This document shows, in pieces, positions 8,619 through 15,877 of a stretch of DNA of 64,000 nucleotides. A model generated the notes under the pieces. That model searched no databases. It saw only the letters and a program-made list of their open reading frames with translations, and had not been told where the DNA came from. The stretch comes from Acidobacteriota bacterium. GTDB taxonomy: Bacteria > Acidobacteriota > Thermoanaerobaculia > UBA5066. The stretch is taken from NCBI GenBank assembly GCA_008363385.1, contig RHKY01000036.1, positions 1 to 64,000 of the forward strand, written 5' to 3'. The stretch's first letter is position 1. Each line of letters starts with the position of its first letter. A program made the translations under genes and the position numbers.

Positions 8619-9407
8619 CTACGTTCGCTTGTGGTGGCGTTTCGTTCGTGCGGTCGAGTGCTTCTTTGTCCCGCCTCGACGTGCGGGGAGTTCAAAGCCG
8701 AAGAAGTCGGCGGCCCAGGATGGGTCCCCGCCCCCCTCAACCAGCGCGAGGTACTCGGCCTCTTCACCATCGGTCATCTCGCCGGGATCATCAGGATCCC
8801 GCAACCCAGCGACCCTGGCGTACTCGAGCACGGGGTGCTCTTGGCTGGGCTCGTCGATGCCCAGGTCCGCTTCCCGACGATTGAACGCGCGGGGGTACTG
8901 CAGGGTGCCGTCTCGGTGGCGCTTCCAGAGCTCGTACGTCTGGCGCACGTCGGACTGGCACGCCACCTTCAGGCCGGCCATGTCGAGCGCGGCCATGTCG
9001 CGGCCGAGGGTGTGCTTCCCCTCGCCGAGGTTCATCGTGGCGGCCTGATTGAGGCTGACGCGAAAGCCCGCGAGGTCCTCGAGCACCTCGCAGAGGTCGG
9101 TGTGCTGGCCGTGCGCTGGCACGGGGCCGGTCAGGCCATGATGGCGCCGAAGGACTGGGAGGTCGAAGCGTTTTCCGTTGAAGCTGATCACTTCGTCGGC
9201 GCGTTTGAGGCACGCGACGAGTGCCGGCATGTTGTCGGGGAGGAAGTGCCGGTATCGGCCGGTGGTTCCGTCATAGAGGCAGGCGAGTCGGGGACGGGGC
9301 GCGAGCCGCACTCGCTCCGCCAGTGTCGTCGCCTCCTTGAACGCGACGGAGAAGGGCTCGGTCTCGATGTCGAACGCGATGCGTCGGTTCGTTGGTCGGC
9401 GTTTCAT
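8619..9407 (-). CDS. DEDD-type 3'-5' exonuclease-like (RNase H fold) protein
   Basis: The 262-residue protein begins with the exonuclease motif FDIETEP (Asp13, Glu15), followed by VISFNGKRFDLPVL (Asn77, Asp82) and SDVRQTYELW with Asp153. These are the Exo I, II and III acidic positions of DEDD nucleases such as the YprB-like RNase_H_2 family. The C-terminal 60 residues are acidic, then basic (KKHSTARTKRHHKRT). Substrate is unknown; members process DNA or RNA 3' ends. It lies 39 bases beyond the Argonaute stop in convergent orientation and is third in a minus-strand run with DUF3892 and DUF2188. A role with SPARTA is possible but not shown. Confidence 0.7.
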   Translation of the reverse strand: MKRRPTNRRIAFDIETEPFSVAFKEATTLAERVRLAPRPRLACLYDGTTGRYRHFLPDNMPALVACLKRADEVISFNGKRFDLPVLRRHHGLTGPVPAHGQHTDLCEVLEDLAGFRVSLNQAATMNLGEGKHTLGRDMAALDMAGLKVACQSDVRQTYELWKRHRDGTLQYPRAFNRREADLGIDEPSQEHPVLEYARVAGLRDPDDPGEMTDGEEAEYLALVEGGGDPSWAADFFGFELPARRGGTKKHSTARTKRHHKRT

Positions 9408-9478
9408 CTTCGGCGTTCCTTGGGGTTGTCGGCGGAGTCACGAGAGGGGTAGGACCTCTACGCGACCCCCGGGGAATC

Positions 9479-9706
9479 CTAGCGCCTGTCCCGTGGTGGG
9501 CAGGGGTCGTTTCCGTGGCTGTCGCTGTCTCTGATGGTCCCGTCGGGTCGGTGCGTGACGAGTTCGGTCTTGTCGCGCGCTGCGATGGGCCTTCCGGCGT
9601 CGATGGCGTCGTGCTGGGTCTGGTGGAGGCTGGTCGCTCGGTCATTGCCTTCACGTTTGACCGCCCAGTCGTTGCCGTGGGGGACGACGTGCACACGAGG
9701 TTTCAT
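9479..9706 (-). CDS. DUF2188 domain protein (copy 2)
   Basis: This 75-residue protein carries the same motifs as the copy at 37-318 (HVVPHG, WAVKREG, TELVTHRP, SHGNDPCPP) and differs from it at only about a dozen of the first 73 positions. It ends directly after the GNDPCPP motif, which is the normal family length. The ATG at 9706 has AAGGAG at good spacing. The 12-base gap to the DUF3892 gene upstream holds that ribosome binding site, so the two are cotranscribed. Function is unknown. Confidence 0.8.
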   Translation of the reverse strand: MKPRVHVVPHGNDWAVKREGNDRATSLHQTQHDAIDAGRPIAARDKTELVTHRPDGTIRDSDSHGNDPCPPRDRR

Positions 9707-9718
9707 CGGTTTCTCCTT

Positions 9719-10006
9719 TCAGGGGCATTCGGGGAGGCTGAGGAGGTTGTTGGGCTCGACGCCGTCCGCTGTGGTCTTGAGGTACTCGTTCCCGTACTGG
9801 CTCGTGGCGATGATGACGTCGACGGGTCGAGCGTTGACGTTGACGAAGAAGTCCCACTTCCCGGCTTTGATGCCGGTGATGGCGTCGTCTTCGGTGAGCT
9901 TCCACCGGGTCTTGTCCGCGTTGACGCCCCCGATGTGTGTGATGCGCTTGTGGGGGTCGTTCCTGGGATTCTTGTTGATGCAGTGAATCTGGACGCGCAG
10001 TGCCAT
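9719..10006 (-). CDS. DUF3892 domain protein
   Basis: The 95-residue product begins MALRVQIHCINK, contains ITHIGGVN and TRWKLTEDDAI, and ends YLKTTADG..PNNLLSLPEC, the whole DUF3892 pattern. No catalytic motif is known for this family. The ATG at 10006 has AGGA close upstream. It appears to be the first gene of a minus-strand unit that continues into DUF2188 and the exonuclease-like gene. It is divergent from the XRE regulator at 10173; the 166-base gap must hold both promoters, although I could not define consensus elements. Confidence 0.8.
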   Translation of the reverse strand: MALRVQIHCINKNPRNDPHKRITHIGGVNADKTRWKLTEDDAITGIKAGKWDFFVNVNARPVDVIIATSQYGNEYLKTTADGVEPNNLLSLPECP

Positions 10007-10172
10007 GGTTTCCTTTCTTGTCGGGGGGGTGAGCCCCCGCCTCTTCGGTCTTGTGTCGGCGCCTCATCTGTGAAACACTCCGAGTGCACGGGTGGTCCTC
10101 GCGGTTGAATCATCGCCTCAAGTATGAAGCACCGCCCCGGTTCGGGTCAAGGGACTGAGGAGGGAAGAAGAG

Positions 10173-10577
10173 ATGGGAGGGTTCAACCTCGACCTCTTGG
10201 CGGTCTATCTCAAGGACGAGATGAAGGAGCGAAACCTTTCGGGACGAGCAGCGGCGGCCGAGGTCGGTTGCAGCCCGGCCACGTTCATGCGCCTCCTGCA
10301 GGGAACGAAGTCAGGGTACACGCCGGACAGCGCGATTCTCCTGCACGCCGTGAAGTGGTTGAAGCGAGACCTGGCGGATTTCAGCGTGGAAGCCACGCCA
10401 CGAACGACGTCGATCGCTGACGTGGAGGTCCACCTACGCGCGCTCCCAGGACTCTCCGGTGTTGACGCTGAGGCGCTCGTGGCGATGGTGAAGGCAGCGT
10501 ACGATACCGTCCGACAGCGTGAGCAGCAGTCCGCTCCCCAAGGGGTTTCTTCCCCCAAACCCAAACCAGTGGGCTAA
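10173..10577 (+). CDS. XRE-family helix-turn-helix regulator
   Basis: Residues 5-75 form a Cro/CI-type helix-turn-helix: LAVYLKDEMKERNLSGRAAA, then VGCSPATFMRLLQGTK as the turn and recognition helix. The C-terminal half (residues 80-125) is a helical region without a known domain. GGAGG lies upstream of the ATG within GAGGGAAGAAGAG. Its 3' end overlaps the following ImmA/IrrE-like gene by 59 bases in another frame. XRE-ImmA pairs in mobile elements work as a repressor and the protease that removes it (known for ICEBs1 ImmR/ImmA), so this pair may control the neighbouring island genes. Confidence 0.75.
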   Translation: MGGFNLDLLAVYLKDEMKERNLSGRAAAAEVGCSPATFMRLLQGTKSGYTPDSAILLHAVKWLKRDLADFSVEATPRTTSIADVEVHLRALPGLSGVDAEALVAMVKAAYDTVRQREQQSAPQGVSSPKPKPVG

Positions 10578-11115
10578 CGAGCGCCGAGGACTCGCCCTCC
10601 GCGAGGAGTTGGATCTCGGGCTGGACTGCATCCTTGAACCAGAACTCGCCTTCGAAACACTCCGGCGGACGTACGTCTATGCGCATGGTGCCCTCGTTGC
10701 GGCAGGGGCGGCGATTGACTTCATCTCGCATTTTCGCGGCGCCGGGCTTCGGTCCTGGTCGGGTGCCGCGTTCCCTACACCGGACGGTGCCTACTGCGTC
10801 CTGTACAACGACGCGCACCCACGAACCCGTATTCGGGCGACGCTCATGGAGGAGTTCTTTCACCTCCGCCTCGGACACCCCGCGACAGAAGTTCGTTTCC
10901 TGAACGGAGAACCCAGCCGACGGACCTTCCAAGCAGGAATTGAAGCCGAAGCGTACGGGAGCGGCGCCGCGGCCCTCGTCCCCTACAAGACCCTGAAGGA
11001 ACTCCACCACGCAGGGAAAGATGAGAACGGCATCGGCGCCGCGTTCGGCGTGTCACCGGCCCTCGCACGATTCCGACTCAACGTCACCCGCCTCAACCGC
11101 AAACCCAAGGCGTAA
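10519..11115 (+). CDS. ImmA/IrrE-like putative metallopeptidase
   Basis: The 198-residue protein has the ImmA/IrrE layout: an YVYAHGAL strand, an active-site helix, and a downstream helix EAEAYGSGAAALVPYKTL that matches the EAxxFAxxLLxP element. The active-site helix reads MEEFFHLRLGH, so the first His of HExxH is replaced by Glu while the Glu and the second His remain; activity is uncertain. The C-terminal GIGAAFGVSPALARFRLN is the helix-turn-helix-like end of this family. The annotated GTG start has no clear Shine-Dalgarno and overlaps the XRE gene by 59 bases, so the true start may be further in. Confidence 0.65.
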   Translation: MSSSPLPKGFLPPNPNQWANERRGLALREELDLGLDCILEPELAFETLRRTYVYAHGALVAAGAAIDFISHFRGAGLRSWSGAAFPTPDGAYCVLYNDAHPRTRIRATLMEEFFHLRLGHPATEVRFLNGEPSRRTFQAGIEAEAYGSGAAALVPYKTLKELHHAGKDENGIGAAFGVSPALARFRLNVTRLNRKPKA

Positions 11116-11203
11116 TCCGCGTGGCGCGGTGATGACGGTTCGTGGCGACCGAAACGCTCTTAAGTCGGGTGTCCGTCACGGTGGTCCTACAGGTTGATGG
11201 AGA

Positions 11204-13777
11204 ATGACCGAGGTGCCAAGCGAGACGACGACGCTGGACGCAAAGCAACTTCTCGTTGACTGGGCGAACGGTCAGGACCACTGGGTGCGCGCGATTGTCG
11301 GCGAGGTGCTCGCGACGCGGCGCGACGTGGGGGCGGAAGCATTGGACCGTGCGTTCGCCCTCCTGTTGGCCGAAAAGGAGCTGAGCGGGTCGTCCTTTAC
11401 GCCGGTTGCGACGCTCGGGACGGGTGTCGGGGCAGGTCCCGCTGCTGCGGCGCTGCGACTGTCACGACTGTACGAGGTCCGGAACGTGAACGCGCTCACG
11501 AAAGACCAGGACGTCAGGTTCAACGAGCGTCTCACGGTTCTGTTTGGCGAGAACGGGGCTGGAAAGACCGGTTACGTTCGCATCTTGAAGCGCCTGGCGA
11601 AGGTACGGTCTGCCGAGCCGATTCTCCGGAACATTCGTGGTGGTGACGGTGCGCCGCCGCACGCGAAGATAGGGTTCACGGAAGGCGCCGTCCCTGGCGA
11701 GCTTGATTGGAATGATGAGACGGGCGTACCACCGTTCACGCGCGTGAGCGTGTTTGACGCAAGTGCGGTTGCGCTGCACGTCGATGACGACCTGTCGTAC
11801 GTGTACACGCCGGGCGACCTCGCCTTGTTCCGCGCGACGCACGCGGGCATTGATGGAGTCAAGGCTCGCCTGGAGAGAGCTCGGAGTGAGAAGACGCCGG
11901 GGTCGAACCCCTTTGTCTCGCAGTTCACGCGGGAAGCGCCCTTCTACGCGAAGATAGAGGCACTCGGACCGGCAACAAACCTCGCTGAGCTCGAAACTCT
12001 CGGAACGGTGAGTCCTGACGAAAAGGCTGGGCTTGCGCCCTTACGAGAGCGCGTGGAAGCGCTGCGCCCGGAATCGGTCGACGCGCACCTTCGCCTTGCG
12101 CGAAAAGACCACGACACATACGCGGCGCTAGCAAACGCAGCGAAGACCGTAGCGGCATTCCCGTGGGCCGGTTACGCGGCGCGCATGGCTGCCTTGCAGG
12201 CTGCGACGGCACGGGAAGAAGAGGTCACGAAGAGAGCCTTCCGTCCTGAGGATGTACCGGGCGGCATGTCGCAAGCGTGGGAGTCCTTCGTCCTCGCAGG
12301 TGAGGAGTACCTGAAAGACCTGGACCACCAGGACTACCCGCACGAAAAGGACTCGTGCATCTATTGCCGTCAGCCACTAGACGAGGCGGCGGTTGCGCTC
12401 CTGCGGAAGTACCGGGAGTTCAGCCGCGGGGAAGCGCGAACGATGCTCCAGGGAGCAGAGCGGGCCGTGGATGACCTCGGGCGACCGGTCCTCGCACTCG
12501 ACGGGAAGACCCTTGCGTCTGGGCTTGACGAGCACAAGGAGGAAATGCCCCTCTCGGTTGCTGTCGAACGAGGTCGAACGTTCGTGCAGCGCGTGCTCGC
12601 GCTCCAGGACGCGGTGTCCCATCGACGCGATGTCGTGCCGGACGGACTACCGGAACTCGCAGCGGAAATTGTCCGGCTCGCGACAGCGGAAGCCGAGAAG
12701 GCGCGGACGCTCGTCGCAGACCTGAGTGCGAAAGCGGAAGAGCGAGGACGCCTGTACACCAAGGAACTCACCGGCCTGCGAGCACTCGAGGCCCGCCTGA
12801 AACTCGGTACGCTCCTGCCCGAGATTCGGTCGTACGTGGAGCGTTCGCAGTGGGCGACGAAAGCAGGCACGCTGCTCTCGGGACGCTTCCCCGTGGTGCT
12901 CCGGTCACTTACGGAAGTATCGAAGCGGGCGAGCGAACAGCTTCTGAATCAGGACTTCGAGTCGCAGTTCCGGACAGAATGCGCGGCGTTGCGGGCGCCC
13001 ACCGTGACCCTGGATTTTTCCGGGCGAAAGGGGGAGCCGGCACGAACGAAGAAGCTCGATGAAACGCACGCGTTAAGCGAAATCCTCTCCGAAGGCGAAC
13101 AGAAGGTCATCGCCCTCGCGGACTTCCTGGCGGAAGCATCGCTTCGAAAGGTGTGCGCGCCCCTCGTGTTCGATGACCCCGTGAACAGTCTCGACCAGAA
13201 GCGCATGCAGTACGTGGTGGACCGCATCGTCGCCCTGAGTCGGGAGAACCAGGTCATCGTGTTCACGCACAACATCTGGTTCGTGGTCGAACTCCTCTCC
13301 GAATTCGATAACGAGAAGTCCGCGGTGAGCTACTTTGAGATTCGTGAAGAAGACGGTGCTATCGGCGTGGTATTCGCCGGGACGAGTCCGCGCTGGGATA
13401 CCCAGCAATCGACGGCAGGTCGCATCAACCGGCTCGTACAGGAGGCTGGGGCAGCCTCCGGCGAAGCCAGGGACGCTCTCATCGAGAAGGCGTACGACAT
13501 CCTCCGGAATTGGTGCGAAATCGTTGTTGAACAAGAGCTCCTCCAGAGGGTGACTCAGCGGTTCAAGGCGAACGTGATGATGACCGCCCTCCCGAAAATC
13601 CGCGGGGACCGCCTGAGTGCAGCAGTGGGTGTCATCTTGCCGGTATTCGAGAAGGCATGCCGGTACATGGGCGGGCACTCCCAGCCCCTCGACACGCTCG
13701 GAACACGACCGAACCTTGACGAACTTCGAGAAGACTGGAAGGCCGTTCAAGCTGCACGAGGCGTGTACCTGGCCTAG
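11204..13777 (+). CDS. AAA_13 (PrrC/RloC-class) ATPase
   Basis: The 857-residue protein is an SMC/ABC-like ATPase split by a long helical region. Walker A is FGENGAGKT near residue 113, the ABC signature LSEGEQKVI near 628, and Walker B LVFDDPVNSLD near 653, followed by the switch His in VFTHN. The helical insert (about 220-600) carries a CIYC pair near 384. This is the AAA_13 family, which includes the anticodon nucleases PrrC and RloC. The C-terminal 150 residues (ILRNWCEIVVEQELLQRV..RF) are helical and might be the effector, but I do not see the PrrC nuclease triad with certainty. It is the last island gene before the junction. ATG at 11204 or GTG at 11213 could be the start. Confidence 0.75.
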   Translation: MTEVPSETTTLDAKQLLVDWANGQDHWVRAIVGEVLATRRDVGAEALDRAFALLLAEKELSGSSFTPVATLGTGVGAGPAAAALRLSRLYEVRNVNALTKDQDVRFNERLTVLFGENGAGKTGYVRILKRLAKVRSAEPILRNIRGGDGAPPHAKIGFTEGAVPGELDWNDETGVPPFTRVSVFDASAVALHVDDDLSYVYTPGDLALFRATHAGIDGVKARLERARSEKTPGSNPFVSQFTREAPFYAKIEALGPATNLAELETLGTVSPDEKAGLAPLRERVEALRPESVDAHLRLARKDHDTYAALANAAKTVAAFPWAGYAARMAALQAATAREEEVTKRAFRPEDVPGGMSQAWESFVLAGEEYLKDLDHQDYPHEKDSCIYCRQPLDEAAVALLRKYREFSRGEARTMLQGAERAVDDLGRPVLALDGKTLASGLDEHKEEMPLSVAVERGRTFVQRVLALQDAVSHRRDVVPDGLPELAAEIVRLATAEAEKARTLVADLSAKAEERGRLYTKELTGLRALEARLKLGTLLPEIRSYVERSQWATKAGTLLSGRFPVVLRSLTEVSKRASEQLLNQDFESQFRTECAALRAPTVTLDFSGRKGEPARTKKLDETHALSEILSEGEQKVIALADFLAEASLRKVCAPLVFDDPVNSLDQKRMQYVVDRIVALSRENQVIVFTHNIWFVVELLSEFDNEKSAVSYFEIREEDGAIGVVFAGTSPRWDTQQSTAGRINRLVQEAGAASGEARDALIEKAYDILRNWCEIVVEQELLQRVTQRFKANVMMTALPKIRGDRLSAAVGVILPVFEKACRYMGGHSQPLDTLGTRPNLDELREDWKAVQAARGVYLA

Positions 13778-13968
13778 CTGGCAGGCGAGCTATCTTCTGC
13801 CGTCAAACCAGTTAACCGCCGTAGTGGTTCGATGAGTTCTGGTGGGAGGGAGCGTAGGAGAGTTCTTGTGGTGTCTCGTTTGGCCCGCCTGACGGGACAT
13901 TCCCGTTGGACTCTGACACGAGACGGACACCGGCAGGACACCGGACCCCGGGAGTGCTGCAACCACGG
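13778..13968. other. Non-coding end of the island with nested stem-loops
   Basis: No gene is seen after the AAA_13 stop. The stretch contains an outer 7-bp stem (GTCTCGT at 13873-13879 with ACGAGAC at 13918-13924) enclosing a perfect 6-bp hairpin (ACGGGA at 13892-13897, loop CAT, TCCCGT at 13901-13906). No T run follows, so it is not a typical intrinsic terminator. It may be a structured 3' end or part of the recombination site. Confidence 0.35.
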
Positions 13969-14017
13969 GTGTTAGGCGAAACGCGCGGGTGGGTTCGACC
14001 CCCACACGCTTCCGCCA
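13969..14017 (+). other. tRNA-Sec 3'-end fragment, probable attR of the island
   Basis: The T arm is GTGGG (13989-13993), loop TTCGACC and CCCAC (14001-14005). It is followed by eight acceptor bases ACGCTTCC (14006-14013), discriminator G and CCA (14015-14017). Eight acceptor bases directly after a 5-bp T stem is the special 8+5 arrangement of bacterial tRNA-Sec. Just upstream, 13969-13984 folds as a long variable arm (GTGTT, loop AGGCGA, AACGC). No matching 5' half, D arm or TCA anticodon loop precedes it, so this is a partial gene. GC content changes abruptly here from the island to the backbone. Elements inserted in tRNA 3' ends leave such a copy; the intact selC should lie to the left, outside the window. 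Confidence 0.6.
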
Positions 14018-14052
14018 CCCCTTCCCCTGGAGGCGCCGGGCGCGTCGCCCGC

Positions 14053-14460
14053 TCAGGCCAGCGGGTCTTCCGGCCCCCGGCGCGTCTCGCGGGCCGAGCG
14101 CAGCCGGGCGGAGAGGACGTCCGAGGCCGCCAGGAAGCCGACGACCCGGCCGCCGGCCTCGTCGAGAACGGGGCAGCGCGTGGTCCCCGCGCGCGCCAGC
14201 GCCAGGGCCGCGCGGGACACCGTGTCGCCGGAGAGGACCGCCACGGGCACGGGCGATGAGCTCTGGGAGACCGTCTCCTGGAGCCGCCCCTCCCGGGCGG
14301 CCGCGTCGATCTCGGCGGCGGCGAGGAGGCCCGTGCAGCGGCCCTCCTCGTCCACGACGGGGTAGAGGGGGTGGGGCGTGGCGGCGAGCTGCCGCGCCGC
14401 GTCGAGGAGCGTGGTGCCCGCCGCCACCACGGCGGCGGGGCGGGCCATCACGTCGGCCAC
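14053..14460 (-). CDS. Tandem CBS-domain protein, likely the displaced C-terminus of the CLC channel
   Basis: The 135 residues form two CBS motifs: residues 1-55 (VMARPAAVVAAGTTLLDAA..YPVVDEEGR) and 60-120 (VPVAVLSGDTVSRAAL..CPVLDEAGGRVVG). CBS pairs bind adenine nucleotides and often form the C-terminal tail of prokaryotic CLC proteins. The GTG at 14460 lies two bases after the stop of the CLC gene, in a different frame. Reading upstream in the CBS frame gives a credible linker (PLLDGGGGRPEEGDPLARLR) that overlaps the last CLC codons, so the two were probably one protein. As written it could still be a separately translated, coupled gene. Confidence 0.7.
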   Translation of the reverse strand: MADVMARPAAVVAAGTTLLDAARQLAATPHPLYPVVDEEGRCTGLLAAAEIDAAAREGRLQETVSQSSSPVPVAVLSGDTVSRAALALARAGTTRCPVLDEAGGRVVGFLAASDVLSARLRSARETRRGPEDPLA

Positions 14461-14462
14461 CC

Positions 14463-15809
14463 TCAGCCGCGCCAGCGGGTCGCCCTCCTCGGGCCGTCCG
14501 CCGCCCCCGTCGAGGAGCGGCGTCGCGTCGGCGGGAGCAGCCGCCGCGAGACGACCGAGGCGATCGCCACGGCCAGCATCAGCGGGAGGACGAGCGCGTA
14601 GTCCCCGGTCAGCTCGAAGACGATCAGGACGGCCGCCAGCGGCGTCCGGAGGAACCCCGCGAAGAAGGCCCCCATCCCGACGAGCGCGTAGGCGCCCGGG
14701 TCGATCCGGGCCGCGGGGAGGAGGAGGAGGGCGGCGTGAGCCGTCGCGGCGCCCAGCGAGGCGCCGAGGAAGAGCGACGGGGCGAAGATCCCGCCGACGA
14801 GGGGCGCCGAGAGGGCGAGGGCCACCCCGAGCGTCTTGGCGAGGAACGCGACGCCGGCCTGGTGCGCCGTGCCGCCCCCGCCGAGCCAGCCCGAGATCGG
14901 CTCGTAGCCGATGCCGAGCGTCTCGGGCGACGCGAGGCCGAGGAGCCCGACCGCCGCCCCGGCCAGGGCTCCCCTCGCCGCCAGGTCGTGCCGGCCGGCC
15001 GCGCGCGTCAGCCGCTCCAGCCGCTCCCGCAGCACCTGGACGATCTTCGGCAGGGCCCCGGCCATCAGGCCGGCGACGAGGCCGAGGACGGCGAACCCGA
15101 GGAGCTCGCGCGGGTCGCGCCAGTCGGCGGGCGTGGCCGGCAGGAGGCGGAGCCCCCCCTGGAGCTGCCGCTGGACGACGGCCGCCGCGACCGCGGCGAC
15201 GAGGGAGCCGCCGAGGACGCCGCGCGACGCCGTGCCGACGACCTCCTCCAGCGCGAAGACGACCCCCGTGATGGGGGCGTTGAAGATCGCCGCGATCCCG
15301 GCCGCGACCCCGAGGGGGACCATCCCGCGCAGGACCCGCGCCGGAAGACCGAGGGCGCGGGCCGAGAGGACGGCGACCCCGCTCGTCAGGAGCACCGTCG
15401 GCCCCTCCGGACCGAGCGGCGCCCCCGAGCCGAGCGAGAGGGGCGTCGCCACGAACGTGCCGGCGAGCGTGCGCGGGTCGAGCGGCGCGGTCCCGGCGGC
15501 GTAGGCCTGCTTCACGAGGGCCAGCCCGCCCCCCGCGCGGGGAGCGAGGCGGGGGACGAGGACTCCGAGGAGCGCGGCGACGGCCGCCGGGAGGGCGACG
15601 ACGAGGAGGGTGCGCAGCCAGGGGGAGGCGGCGTCGAGCGCGGGCCCGACGAGGAGCCGCCGCCCGAGCGCCAGGGCGCCGTGGAACGCCACGGCGGTCA
15701 GGCCGCAGAGGGCGCCGATCGCCACCACGAAGACGAGGAGCGCCCGCCGGGGGGCCGTCTGGACCCGGCGCCGGACGTCCGTGAAGGCCTTCGCCAGGAG
15801 CAGCCGCAT
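14463..15809 (-). CDS. CLC-family chloride channel or H+/Cl- antiporter
   Basis: The 448-residue membrane protein shows the CLC selectivity motifs in order: GSGAPLGPEGP near residue 130 (keeping the gating Glu), GIAAIFNAPITGVVFALEE, GGIFAPSLFLGA and GAFFAGFLRTPLAAVLIVFELTG. The retained Glu fits a Cl-/H+ exchanger. GGAGG precedes the ATG. The last 20 or so residues after the final helix (RRSSTGAADGPRRATRWRG) are unlike any CLC tail and arise from the frame difference with the CBS part. It is the 3' gene of the sucrose operon, 68 bases after sucrose synthase, which suggests a shared role in osmotic or ion balance. Confidence 0.88.
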   Translation of the reverse strand: MRLLLAKAFTDVRRRVQTAPRRALLVFVVAIGALCGLTAVAFHGALALGRRLLVGPALDAASPWLRTLLVVALPAAVAALLGVLVPRLAPRAGGGLALVKQAYAAGTAPLDPRTLAGTFVATPLSLGSGAPLGPEGPTVLLTSGVAVLSARALGLPARVLRGMVPLGVAAGIAAIFNAPITGVVFALEEVVGTASRGVLGGSLVAAVAAAVVQRQLQGGLRLLPATPADWRDPRELLGFAVLGLVAGLMAGALPKIVQVLRERLERLTRAAGRHDLAARGALAGAAVGLLGLASPETLGIGYEPISGWLGGGGTAHQAGVAFLAKTLGVALALSAPLVGGIFAPSLFLGASLGAATAHAALLLLPAARIDPGAYALVGMGAFFAGFLRTPLAAVLIVFELTGDYALVLPLMLAVAIASVVSRRLLPPTRRRSSTGAADGPRRATRWRG

Positions 15810-15877
15810 CCGCCTCCGAACCGCGTCGCCCCGGGCGGGGATCGTAGCAGCCGGCCCCGCCTCCGCGCCGGGCGGCA

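Noticed and set aside
13849-14017. Intact tRNA-Sec starting at GGGAGCGT near 13849, which can pair with the 3' acceptor strand
   Set aside because: It would be about 168 bases long, with a wrong D arm and no TCA anticodon loop.
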